This document shows, one piece after another, positions 53,733 to 61,141 of a stretch of DNA of 64,000 nucleotides. The notes beneath the pieces are model-generated. The model had not been told where the DNA came from, made no database searches, and saw only the letters and a list, made by a program, of their open reading frames with translations. The first letter of the stretch is position 1, and every line of letters starts with the position of its first letter. Origin of the DNA: Emticicia aquatilis (lineage in GTDB: Bacteria > Bacteroidota > Bacteroidia > Cytophagales > Spirosomataceae); assembly GCF_014644295.1 (NCBI RefSeq), contig NZ_BMKK01000005.1:186001-250000 (forward strand), given 5' to 3'. The position numbers and the translations under genes are program-made.

Positions 53733-53761
53733 GACCAATAAACTCCAAAACTATAATTCCA

Positions 53762-54748
53762 ATGACCGACGCTGAACTATTACAAGTTGAACCCCTTCTT
53801 ATCGAAGACAAAACTCGTTTTGTTCTTTTCCCCATCAAACATAACGATATTTGGGAATTTTATAAAAAACACGAAGCCTCTTTCTGGACTGCCGAAGAGA
53901 TTGACCTCTCGCCAGATTTGCAAGACTGGGCAAGATTGAACGATGGCGAACGCCACTTTATCTCACACGTACTCGCATTCTTTGCAGCGTCTGATGGAAT
54001 CGTGAACGAAAACCTGGCCGTAAACTTCATTTCTCGTATTCAGTTTGCCGAGGCGAAATGTTTCTATGGTTTCCAGATTATGATGGAAAACATTCACTCA
54101 GAAACTTACTCGTTGTTGATTGATACGTATATAAAAGATGCGGTTGAGCGTGATAAAATGCTTAATGCCATTGACCATATTCCGTGCGTGAAGAAAAAAG
54201 CCGACTGGGCTTTGAAGTGGATTGATAACGGAAATTTCATTGACCGTTTATTAGCATTTGCCGTAGTTGAGGGAATTTTCTTCTCAGGTTCGTTCTGCTC
54301 AATTTTCTGGTTGAAAAAACGTGGTTTAATGCCAGGTCTTACATTCTCAAACGAGCTTATCTCGCGTGATGAAGGCTTGCACCGTGACTTTGCTTGTTTG
54401 CTTTATACGCAGTATATCCAAAATAAATATCCAGCCGAAAAAGTATATAATTTAGTACGTGATGCGGTTGAAATCGAGAAGGAATTCGTAACAGATGCTT
54501 TGCCAGTATCATTGATTGGTATGAATGCCGAATTGATGTGCCAATACATCGAGTTCGTAGCCGACCACTTGCTCGAATCTCTTGGTTTGGATAAAACTTA
54601 CAATGCAACCAATCCATTCGACTTTATGGATATGATTTCGTTGCAAGGAAAAACCAATTTCTTCGAGAAACGTGTGGGTGAATACCAAAAATCAGGTGTT
54701 ATGTCGCAAAAGAGCGATATGGCTTTCTCGTTAGACGAAGAATTCTAA
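53762..54748 (+). CDS. nrdB: Ribonucleotide reductase class Ia small (beta) subunit
   Basis: A 328-residue R2 protein that houses the di-iron tyrosyl radical used to reduce ribonucleotides to deoxyribonucleotides. The metal ligands are seen as Asp78 (AASDGI), Glu109 and His112 (MMENIHSET), a further Glu in [10 protein letters not shown], and a later Glu/His pair in RDEGLHRDF. The radical tyrosine is present as Tyr116 in HSETYS. The ATG of [10 protein letters not shown] is chosen; a frame 35 residues longer runs through the upstream hairpins. The large-subunit gene nrdA is not next to it, which is less usual. It ends at a bidirectional terminator. Confidence 0.95.
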   Translation: MTDAELLQVEPLLIEDKTRFVLFPIKHNDIWEFYKKHEASFWTAEEIDLSPDLQDWARLNDGERHFISHVLAFFAASDGIVNENLAVNFISRIQFAEAKCFYGFQIMMENIHSETYSLLIDTYIKDAVERDKMLNAIDHIPCVKKKADWALKWIDNGNFIDRLLAFAVVEGIFFSGSFCSIFWLKKRGLMPGLTFSNELISRDEGLHRDFACLLYTQYIQNKYPAEKVYNLVRDAVEIEKEFVTDALPVSLIGMNAELMCQYIEFVADHLLESLGLDKTYNATNPFDFMDMISLQGKTNFFEKRVGEYQKSGVMSQKSDMAFSLDEEF

Positions 54749-54755
54749 TTTCTCT

Positions 54756-54820
54756 GTGGAGCGAATCTCCCGATTCGCAGTAGATTTTACATAGTGAACG
54801 AACTGGGAAGTTCGTTCCAC
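54756..54820. repeat. Pair of inverted hairpin repeats with compensatory changes
   Basis: Two copies of a GTGG-led hairpin in opposite orientation. Copy 1 (54756-54778, plus) has stem GCGAATC, loop TCCC, stem GATTCGC. Copy 2 (54796-54820, read on the minus strand) has stem ACGAACT, loop TTCCC region, stem AGTTCGT. Three base pairs differ and all remain paired. They follow nrdB, before its terminator. Confidence 0.65.
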
Positions 54821-54826
54821 AAATAT

Positions 54827-54859
54827 AAAAAGGCTGCAAGTTTGATTTGCAGCCTTTTT
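54827..54859. terminator. Bidirectional terminator between nrdB and oxyR
   Basis: Perfect 13-bp arms AAAAAGGCTGCAA and TTGCAGCCTTTTT with a 7-nt loop, A-rich before and T-rich after, between convergent genes. Confidence 0.92.
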
Positions 54860-54881
54860 TATATTTTAGTTGGTGTATCTC

Positions 54882-55820
54882 TCATATCTCCACCACAAAC
54901 TGCTTACCATTTTGCTGCGGAATAAAAGCCTCAACGCCAGTTTTTATTTCTTCGGCCAATACTTCGAGCAACTTTGTTTTTACGAAATGGCGGTAGGTAA
55001 CCAAACTTATTTCACGTACAGGTACGGGAGCTTTAAACTCTCGTATCTGTTTTTTTTGTTTGGTATCAAAGTTAATCACTGCCAGTTCTGGAACAACCGT
55101 AATACCATTATTCATTTCTACGATTTTTAGTAATGACTCAATACTTCCTGCTTCGTATTCGAGATTTCCGAAATCAGTATTTTTCTTACGTAACTCACAC
55201 AGATTCATCATTTGTGAGCGAAGGCAATGCCCTTCTTCGAGCAGCCAAAGTCGATTTACATCAATTTCTTCGGGCAAAATAAACTTTTTCTTGAGCGTAG
55301 TTTCTTTATCCGATACAAAAACTACCAGTTTTTCGTAAAAAAGTGGATATTCTTTCAAACCTTCAATATTGATAGGCGTAGCTAAAATACCGACATCAAG
55401 GTGGTCTTTTTCGAGTTGTTCTACAATCTGGTCAGTATTTAACTCGCTGACTTTTACCTTTAGTTGTGGGTTATTTTTTAGTAAATTATACAAAAACAAT
55501 GGCAGAAGATACGGTGCAAGCGTCGGAATAATGCCGATTCTGATTTGTCCTTTTACTTCAGCTTTGGTGTCGTTGGCAAGTTGTTTTAGGTAAGAAGTTT
55601 CTTTCAAAATAACCTTTGCTTGCGTAATAATCCCTTTTCCTGTTTCGGTTGGCACAACGGGCTGTTTACTTCTATCAAAGAGTATCACTTCTAACTCTTC
55701 TTCGAGTTTTTTTATCATCATACTCAGCGTTGCTTGCGTAACACAACATTCGTCGGCCGCTCGCTGAAAATGACGATGTTTATCAACCGCTACTATGTAT
55801 TCTAATTGTTGGAGATTCAT
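54882..55820 (-). CDS. oxyR: LysR-family hydrogen-peroxide regulator OxyR
   Basis: A 312-residue LysR-type regulator. The N-terminal winged helix-turn-helix (LQQLEYIVAVDKHRHFQRAADECCVTQATLSMMIKKLE) is followed by the effector domain. The redox pair is present at exactly Cys199 and Cys208 (EEGHCLRSQMMNLCEL), the numbering of the E. coli protein. On peroxide these cysteines form a disulfide and the protein activates antioxidant genes. No catalase or ahpC gene is adjacent; dps- or kat-type targets would be elsewhere. It is divergent from the ECF sigma operon, with a 178-bp AT-rich gap that may serve both promoters. Confidence 0.95.
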   Translation of the reverse strand: MNLQQLEYIVAVDKHRHFQRAADECCVTQATLSMMIKKLEEELEVILFDRSKQPVVPTETGKGIITQAKVILKETSYLKQLANDTKAEVKGQIRIGIIPTLAPYLLPLFLYNLLKNNPQLKVKVSELNTDQIVEQLEKDHLDVGILATPINIEGLKEYPLFYEKLVVFVSDKETTLKKKFILPEEIDVNRLWLLEEGHCLRSQMMNLCELRKKNTDFGNLEYEAGSIESLLKIVEMNNGITVVPELAVINFDTKQKKQIREFKAPVPVREISLVTYRHFVKTKLLEVLAEEIKTGVEAFIPQQNGKQFVVEI

Positions 55821-55998
55821 TAATGCTTAAATTAGATATTATCTATACAAATGTAAGAACTATCATTTCTATTTAATAAACTTAGCTCTCAGATAATAAA
55901 ATTGAGCCCAAAATAAATTTTCTTCATTTTTTCTGTAACCTTTCTTTTTTTGCTAAGTTTCCACATTCAAATAACAAAACTTATATATATTCTGACGC

Positions 55999-56550
55999 TT
56001 GAACGCTCTATCCGACAATAACCTAATGCTCAAAGTAAAAACGGGCGATTTGGATAAGATGGGCCTGCTCTTTGAGCGGTATCATCGAGCTTTATTGGCC
56101 TTTTTTTACCACTCAACAGGGCAGTCGGCTCACAGTGAAGATTTGGTACAGACGGTATTTTACCGAATGCTCAAATATCGACACACTTTTATAGAAAATG
56201 GCGAGTTCAGAACTTGGATGTACCATTTGGCTCGAAATGTATTAAACGATTCAATTAAAAAGAATCACCGAATGAGTTATCAGTCGGATATGACAAGCAT
56301 GAGCGAGCAAGCATTTACTGAGCCTTCGGCCGATAAGCAACTCGAAAAAAAACAGGAACACGAAAACCTTCATGCGGCCTTAGCAAAGCTTAGTTCTGAG
56401 CATCGAGAAGTTTTAGTTTTGAGCCGTTTTCAAGATTTATCGTACAACGAAATTGCCGATATTTTACAAACCACCGAGGGCAATATCAAAGTAAAAGTAC
56501 ACAGAGCCATGAAAGAGTTGAAAAGTATTTATTTGAAAGAAATGATTTAA
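55999..56550 (+). CDS. ECF-type RNA polymerase sigma factor
   Basis: A 183-residue sigma-70-family factor of the ECF group. Region 2 covers LLFERYHRALLAFFYHSTGQ to FRTWMYHLARNVLNDSIKK. Region 4 covers ALAKLSSEHREVLVLSRFQDLSYNEIADIL with recognition helix EGNIKVKVHRAMKEL. The start is a TTG directly after an in-frame stop; an ATG nine codons later (MLKVKTGDLDKM) is the alternative. It heads an operon with a HEAT-repeat membrane protein 8 bp downstream and two DUF4097 proteins, and it probably controls that operon and envelope targets when released from its anti-sigma partner. No sigma-own promoter motif was defined. Confidence 0.92.
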   Translation: MNALSDNNLMLKVKTGDLDKMGLLFERYHRALLAFFYHSTGQSAHSEDLVQTVFYRMLKYRHTFIENGEFRTWMYHLARNVLNDSIKKNHRMSYQSDMTSMSEQAFTEPSADKQLEKKQEHENLHAALAKLSSEHREVLVLSRFQDLSYNEIADILQTTEGNIKVKVHRAMKELKSIYLKEMI

Positions 56551-56558
56551 ATTACCAG

Positions 56559-57284
56559 ATGATGATGAACGAAGAATTTGATGATATAGAAAAACAACTT
56601 TGGGAACAAATGGGTAACCTTCCAACGCCCAACCCAAGCCCAAACATGAAAACTCGTTTTCATGCGATGCTTGATACTTACAAAGCCGAAGTTGAAGACA
56701 AAAAAGCAAGTAGTTTTAGCGTGTTTTTAATGAAATTAAAGCAAGTTTTCACCTACAAAACATCCAACAACTGGGCTTATGCGATTATATTGATAATGAT
56801 GAGTGGCATCATCGGATACTTTGCCGGAAAACCTAATAATCAAGCAGTTGCCGACCAAAATGATGTAAAGAAGCTGTCGTCAGAAGTGCAAGAAATGAAA
56901 GAAATGATGATGCTTTCGATGCTCGAAAACCCAACCGCCACCGAACGCCTCAAGGCCGTAAGTTATACACAAGAACTCAACAAAGTTGATGATAAAGTGA
57001 TTGATGCTTTGCTAACAACCCTAAACTCTGACCCGAATGAAAACGTTCGCCTCGTTACGCTCGAAGCCTTGATTCAACTGGGCAATAACCCGAGGGTACG
57101 AGAAGGCTTAGTGCAGTCGCTTATGAAGCAAGAATCGCCACTTGTGCAAGTTGCACTGGCCGATGCAATGGTGAAATTACAAGAAAAACGCTCTGTCAAA
57201 CAGTTTAAGCAATTACTTCAAAAAGAAAACCTCAACAAAGCCGTGAAAGGCAAAATTGAGAAAACGATTCAAGTACTTTCGTAG
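56559..57284 (+). CDS. HEAT-repeat membrane protein, candidate anti-sigma factor
   Basis: A 241-residue protein with a cytoplasmic N-terminal part (1-70, helical), one membrane helix (WAYAIILIMMSGIIGYFAG, about 68-86), a linker helix (VKKLSSEVQEMKEMMMLSML), and a C-terminal domain of two to three HEAT-like helical repeats (DDKVIDALLTTLNSDPNENV, VRLVTLEALIQLG and PLVQVALADAMVKL). It lies 8 bp after the ECF sigma gene. The single-membrane-helix layout and position are those of an anti-sigma factor that senses the periplasm through its C-terminal domain. No ZAS or DUF4880 signature is visible, so this role is inference from context. Confidence 0.8.
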   Translation: MMMNEEFDDIEKQLWEQMGNLPTPNPSPNMKTRFHAMLDTYKAEVEDKKASSFSVFLMKLKQVFTYKTSNNWAYAIILIMMSGIIGYFAGKPNNQAVADQNDVKKLSSEVQEMKEMMMLSMLENPTATERLKAVSYTQELNKVDDKVIDALLTTLNSDPNENVRLVTLEALIQLGNNPRVREGLVQSLMKQESPLVQVALADAMVKLQEKRSVKQFKQLLQKENLNKAVKGKIEKTIQVLS

Positions 57285-57306
57285 AACACAAAACAAACAC
57301 AAAATT

Positions 57307-58167
57307 ATGAAAAAACTAATTATTCCGATTCTGTCGGGAGTGGTATTGTCATGCACAAACGCACCCGCACAAGAACCAAAATTCACCGAAACCATCAAGA
57401 AAGAGTTTGTGGTTTCACCCAGCAGTGTGTTGGCAGTTTATAACATTGATGGCTTTATCAAAGTCGAAGGTTATGAAGGCAATAAGGTTTTGATTGAAGT
57501 CGAGAAAACCATTTCGGGCAAAACTAATGAGATTGTAGAAGAAGGAAAGCGAGAATTTAAACTCGAATTTGAGCAGAAGGCAGATAGCCTAATCGCATAC
57601 ATTTCCGAGCCGTTCGATTCTCGACCAAACCGAAATCGTGATAGATGGAATAAGGATGAATACCGTAAAATTCATTATCGGTATAACCTGGATTTTACGA
57701 TTAAAGTGCCTAAAAGTATGAATTTGGCGGTTTCAACGATTAATAACGGAGATGTAATGATAGCCGATGTAAATGGTTTATTAAAAGCCAATAATATCAA
57801 TGGCAAAATTACGCTCAAAAACGTTAAAGCGGCTACCGAGGTACGCACCATCAATGGCGATGTAAATATCAATTATATATCTTCGCCGCCCGATAATGCT
57901 AAATATTACACACTAAACGGAAATTTAAATATCAGTTATCCAGCCGATTTTTCGGCCGATTGCGAGTTCAAAACTTTCCAAGGGGATTTCTATACCGATT
58001 TCGATAATGTAGAGAAACTACCCGCTCGTGTAACAAAAACCACTAACGAAACCGACAAAGGTACCACCCACAAACTCAGTAAAGGTAGCATTATAAGAAT
58101 TGGGACTGGGGGGAAAAGTCTAAAATTTGAAACTTTCAACGGGAATGTTTATATCAAAAAATCGTAA
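57307..58167 (+). CDS. DUF4097-family exported protein, copy 1
   Basis: A 286-residue exported protein. The ATG of MKKLIIPILSGVVLSC, preceded by ACAAAATT, opens a signal peptide. VVLSC could be a lipobox, so the product is perhaps a lipoprotein. The body is of the DUF4097 type: many short beta repeats with alternating Asn/Gly turns (STINNGDVMIADVNG, ANNINGKITLKNV, VRTINGDVNINYI, YTLNGNLNISY) that stack as a beta solenoid. It ends FETFNGNVYIKKS. The function is unknown; such proteins are often encoded in ECF sigma operons and face the periplasm or cell surface. It follows the HEAT-repeat gene by 22 bp. Confidence 0.88.
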   Translation: MKKLIIPILSGVVLSCTNAPAQEPKFTETIKKEFVVSPSSVLAVYNIDGFIKVEGYEGNKVLIEVEKTISGKTNEIVEEGKREFKLEFEQKADSLIAYISEPFDSRPNRNRDRWNKDEYRKIHYRYNLDFTIKVPKSMNLAVSTINNGDVMIADVNGLLKANNINGKITLKNVKAATEVRTINGDVNINYISSPPDNAKYYTLNGNLNISYPADFSADCEFKTFQGDFYTDFDNVEKLPARVTKTTNETDKGTTHKLSKGSIIRIGTGGKSLKFETFNGNVYIKKS

Positions 58168-58228
58168 AGCAATTTAGAGAATTGCTACATCTAAAATCAA
58201 AAAATAATATTTCAAGAATCTTAAAAAT

Positions 58229-59053
58229 ATGAAATCGCAAAAAACAATATTCGCTGCATTGATGCTAATGTTATCTGCATCGTTTTATGCCCAAAGTCAA
58301 GAACGTGAGCAACTTACCGTTCCGTTATCTGACCCCGCCAAAGAAGTAAAACTCAACGTCAACCTAATCACAGGCTCAATTAAAGTCATGGGTTATGATG
58401 GCAAAGATATTATTATTGATGCTATCGCTCCTGTTTCGGAGAAAAAACAAACTCGTGAGCGAGCCGACGGAATGAAGAAAATTTCAACCAACGATGGTTT
58501 CGAGATAGTGGCTCGTGAACAAAATAACATCGTCAATGTCAGCACCGACCGTGTTAATATGAAGGTAAACCTGACAATAAAGGTACCTCGTAAAGCATCG
58601 CTCAAACTCAAAACTATCAATGATGGCGATATTTATGTGGAAAGTGTAGCTGGAAATCACGAAATATCAAATATCAACGGCGAAATCAAGATGAAAAATG
58701 TGGCAGGTTCGGTTGTTGCCAATACCATCAACGAAAACATCATCATTAACTTCACCGACATCACACCCAATACCCCAATGGCTTTCACGACTCTCAATGG
58801 TAACGTAGATGTAACGTTTCCAGCCAATTTAAAAGCCAATGTTAAGCTAAAGTCTGACATGGGTGAAGTACTAACCGATTTTGATATTGATGTTGATAAA
58901 ACAGCCGCAAAAGTCAAACAAACGGCTGATAAAGAAAAAGGTCTTTACAAAATTCAGAAAGACGAATGGACGTATGGAAAAATCAACGGTGGCGGCCCTG
59001 AAATCATGATGAAAACCATGCACGGCGATGTACTGATTCGTAAGATAAAATAA
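58229..59053 (+). CDS. DUF4097-family exported protein, copy 2
   Basis: A 274-residue paralogue of the preceding gene. The signal peptide is TIFAALMLMLSASFYAQSQ, without a lipobox, so it is probably soluble in the periplasm or surface-exposed rather than lipidated. DUF4097 solenoid repeats are visible: NLITGSIKVMGYDG, LKTINDGDIYVESVAG, ISNINGEIKMKNVAG, NTINENIIINFTDI, FTTLNGNVDVTF and MKTMHGDVLIRKI. The duplication and conserved order suggest that both products serve the same unknown envelope task under the ECF sigma factor. It ends the operon; a hairpin follows. Confidence 0.88.
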   Translation: MKSQKTIFAALMLMLSASFYAQSQEREQLTVPLSDPAKEVKLNVNLITGSIKVMGYDGKDIIIDAIAPVSEKKQTRERADGMKKISTNDGFEIVAREQNNIVNVSTDRVNMKVNLTIKVPRKASLKLKTINDGDIYVESVAGNHEISNINGEIKMKNVAGSVVANTINENIIINFTDITPNTPMAFTTLNGNVDVTFPANLKANVKLKSDMGEVLTDFDIDVDKTAAKVKQTADKEKGLYKIQKDEWTYGKINGGGPEIMMKTMHGDVLIRKIK

Positions 59054-59062
59054 CAAAAAAAA

Positions 59063-59087
59063 CACCCAGTCGAAATTCGGCTGGGTG
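59063..59087. terminator. Terminator between the DUF4097 operon and the DoxX gene
   Basis: Arms CACCCAG and CTGGGTG with an inner CGA/TCG stem. On the minus strand the stem is followed by a run of eight T residues, so it certainly suits the DoxX gene; on the plus strand the T-run is missing. Confidence 0.75.
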
Positions 59088-59119
59088 CATACTGTTCAGT
59101 TTAGGGTAGGTATCAAAAA

Positions 59120-59494
59120 TCATTCAACAGGCTGTGTGCTTGCATATACCAAAGCACCACCTGCAATCGCAAGGTCTTTCAATAAGCTCATCATTGACAT
59201 CTGCCCGCTATCTCCACCTGCCATTACTCCTGGTAGGTGAATAGCCAAAACAAACACTAATAATAAAACAGCAAGTAAAGCTGACGCAAGGCGAGCTTTC
59301 TTTTGCATAATAATTGCCACAGCGGCTGCAATAAGGGCTACTCCTGTAATATACACCCAAATAACACCTCCGGGAATTGGAACCATCTTAGCCATTCCTT
59401 CAGCACCCAAAAAATGAAAAATACCGAAAATGGCCATCGGGATAGCCAAGAGAAAACGGCCGATTTTTGTAAGCGGCGAGATTACTGCTTCCAT
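59120..59494 (-). CDS. DoxX-family inner-membrane protein
   Basis: A 124-residue protein with four hydrophobic helices (about 10-30, 43-63, 68-86, 101-119) and the DoxX-like pattern GRFLLAIPMAIFGIFHFLGAEGMAKMVP. It resembles the small DoxX/YphA proteins of unknown or oxidoreductase-associated function. It is divergent from the flavin-reductase-like gene, with a perfect 16-bp palindrome between, so the two are probably co-regulated, perhaps in a redox response. Part of its upstream region (GTTAGGTTAGGTTTAGGG) is low-complexity. Confidence 0.85.
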   Translation of the reverse strand: MEAVISPLTKIGRFLLAIPMAIFGIFHFLGAEGMAKMVPIPGGVIWVYITGVALIAAAVAIIMQKKARLASALLAVLLLVFVLAIHLPGVMAGGDSGQMSMMSLLKDLAIAGGALVYASTQPVE

Positions 59495-59589
59495 GATAAA
59501 TAAGTTAGGTTAGGTTTAGGGTTAAATAGAATTTCGTTGTAATATTAAATTTTTTATTGGATAAATACAAATTTAATACTCAAAATTTT

Positions 59590-59605
59590 ATGTATGTACA
59601 TACAT
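59590..59605. promoter_or_regulatory. 16-bp palindromic operator candidate
   Basis: ATGTATGTACATACAT, a perfect palindrome, 95 bp from the DoxX-like start and 80 bp from the flavin-reductase-like start, between divergent genes. It has the form of a dimeric repressor site (MarR/HxlR/TetR class); no regulator gene is adjacent. Confidence 0.55.
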
Positions 59606-59685
59606 TATTTTCAATATTCATCTCGTTTTGTCAAAACATTCCATTTTATAAAACGTTAGTATATTGAAATTTCTATCTATATGCC

Positions 59686-60159
59686 ATGCCAAAATCACTA
59701 TTAAAATATAAAAACTATGATGTGCATTCCATAACAACCGTACACGACGGAAACATCAATGCCAATATTGCAACTTGGGTTATGCAAACGGCAATGGGCG
59801 GAAAAATTGTTTGTGTGTCTCTTTATAAAGTTGATTATACGATTGAACTCGTGAGGGTTTCTAAGGTGCTAAACATCAATTTGTTGCATATCGAACAGAC
59901 GGGCTTAATAAACAAATTGGGTCGTAGAAGTGGAAAAGACAGCAATAAATTTAAAAACTTAAAGTTTGAATTAGATAATAGAGGGTGTCCGTTCTTGACC
60001 GAAGCCATTGGCTATATTCAATGTAAAGTTTTACATTCGACCGATGCAGGGGACCACGAATTGTTTATATGTGAGGTATTAAAACAGGTAGTTTTAAATC
60101 CCGAAAAAGAAGTAATGACCAATAATTATTTGAGAGAAAAAGGATTGGTTCGAGGTTAA
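59686..60159 (+). CDS. Flavin reductase-like FMN-binding protein
   Basis: A 157-residue split-barrel protein of the flavin reductase-like family. Typical features are the opening THDGNINANIATWV-type block (here VHDGNINANIATWVMQTA) that contacts FMN, ICV-type strand GKIVCVSLYKVDYTIELV, and CPFLTEAIGYIQCKVLHSTDAGDHELFICEV, where a conserved His-Glu pair binds flavin. It probably reduces FMN/FAD with NAD(P)H or supports an oxygenase; the substrate is unknown. The start ATG gives MPKSLLKYKNYDV. It ends at a bidirectional hairpin and shares a divergent promoter region with the DoxX-like gene. Confidence 0.82.
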   Translation: MPKSLLKYKNYDVHSITTVHDGNINANIATWVMQTAMGGKIVCVSLYKVDYTIELVRVSKVLNINLLHIEQTGLINKLGRRSGKDSNKFKNLKFELDNRGCPFLTEAIGYIQCKVLHSTDAGDHELFICEVLKQVVLNPEKEVMTNNYLREKGLVRG

Positions 60160-60168
60160 ATGTTAAAT

Positions 60169-60205
60169 AAAAACGCCATTCAACGTTCTGCTGAATGGCG
60201 TTTTT
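60169..60205. terminator. Bidirectional terminator between flavin reductase and lipoprotein genes
   Basis: Arms AAAAACGCCATTCA and TGAATGGCGTTTTT (14 bp, perfect) with a 9-nt loop, between convergent genes. Confidence 0.92.
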
Positions 60206-60218
60206 GATATAGTTATCA

Positions 60219-61091
60219 TTACTTGCAATCGTAAGTATAAGTGGCACTTCCTTCGAGTTTATCTTTACCATCAATTTGAATGTAAGTCATCTTTGTTGGA
60301 AGATTATCTTTGCTATACTCATATTTATAAGTAGTAGTAACAGGGTCTGTACTAAAAACACCTAATAACTTATCTGTCAAAACATTATTAGCATTTACAA
60401 ATTTGGTCATATTTGTTCCAAAAAAAGCCCCCACGATAATAAACGGAATATTAGCTTTTGCCAAACCTGCATTCACAAATACATTCGATTTAGCATCAAA
60501 TGTTAGATTTTCAATTAATGTTTCTTTCTTCCCATCTGCACTGGCAATTAATTTCTTAATATTATTGCCTTGATATTCGAGGATAAAATCAATATTTCCG
60601 TCTTCAGTTACGGCTGTCACTTGCGAAACCTGCCCGCTGGCATTTGTGGTAAGCTTATATTCAGTTATAAAGAGCGAAACAGGCGTATTCTTAGCCGTAT
60701 ATTTGATATTCGACATATTGCCTTTCGAATCATACGAATAAGTATATGTTTCAACCCCAGCTCCATCAACTAAAGTAAGTTTTGTAACCCTATTATTGGC
60801 ATCATATTCATAAGTCGATAATGCCCCATCTTGGTCAGATGTAGTTAAGAGATTCTTGGTATTATAAGCCAGCTTATTTGTATAAGTATCACCATCTTCT
60901 ACTTCGACAATCGTTTTTACATAGCATTTCGTAGTGGTTGTTGTCGTACCTGTATTAGAACCCGTTGTCGGGCTATTGGTCGAATTTCCTTGGTTAGTGC
61001 TTGCTCCAGTGATAAGATTTTCTTCTTCACAAGAATTAAGAATTAACAGCGAAAAGGTTGAAAGTGTCAGCAGCAATAAAAGTTTTCTCAT
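60219..61091 (-). CDS. Hypothetical lipoprotein with RHS/YD-like repeats
   Basis: A 290-residue lipoprotein (signal peptide MRKLLLLLTLSTFSLLILNSC; lipobox LNSC) followed by a Thr/Ser/Asn-rich linker. The body has YD-like repeats in DQDGALSTYEYDANNRVTKL and ETYTYSYDSKGNMSNIKYT, as in RHS-type surface proteins of Bacteroidota, ending SATYTYDCK. It is probably surface- or periplasm-anchored. It lies 50 bp downstream of the PQQ-dehydrogenase-like gene on the same strand and may be co-transcribed with it. Function unknown. Confidence 0.8.
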   Translation of the reverse strand: MRKLLLLLTLSTFSLLILNSCEEENLITGASTNQGNSTNSPTTGSNTGTTTTTTKCYVKTIVEVEDGDTYTNKLAYNTKNLLTTSDQDGALSTYEYDANNRVTKLTLVDGAGVETYTYSYDSKGNMSNIKYTAKNTPVSLFITEYKLTTNASGQVSQVTAVTEDGNIDFILEYQGNNIKKLIASADGKKETLIENLTFDAKSNVFVNAGLAKANIPFIIVGAFFGTNMTKFVNANNVLTDKLLGVFSTDPVTTTYKYEYSKDNLPTKMTYIQIDGKDKLEGSATYTYDCK

Positions 61092-61141
61092 TACAGGTGT
61101 ATGATTTTGTTATTTTATTCACAAAATTATAAAAAAAACTA

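Noticed and set aside
59504-59525. Telomere-like GTTAGGTTAGGTTTAGGG
   Set aside because: Very short, single copy and upstream of a normal gene; low-complexity sequence.
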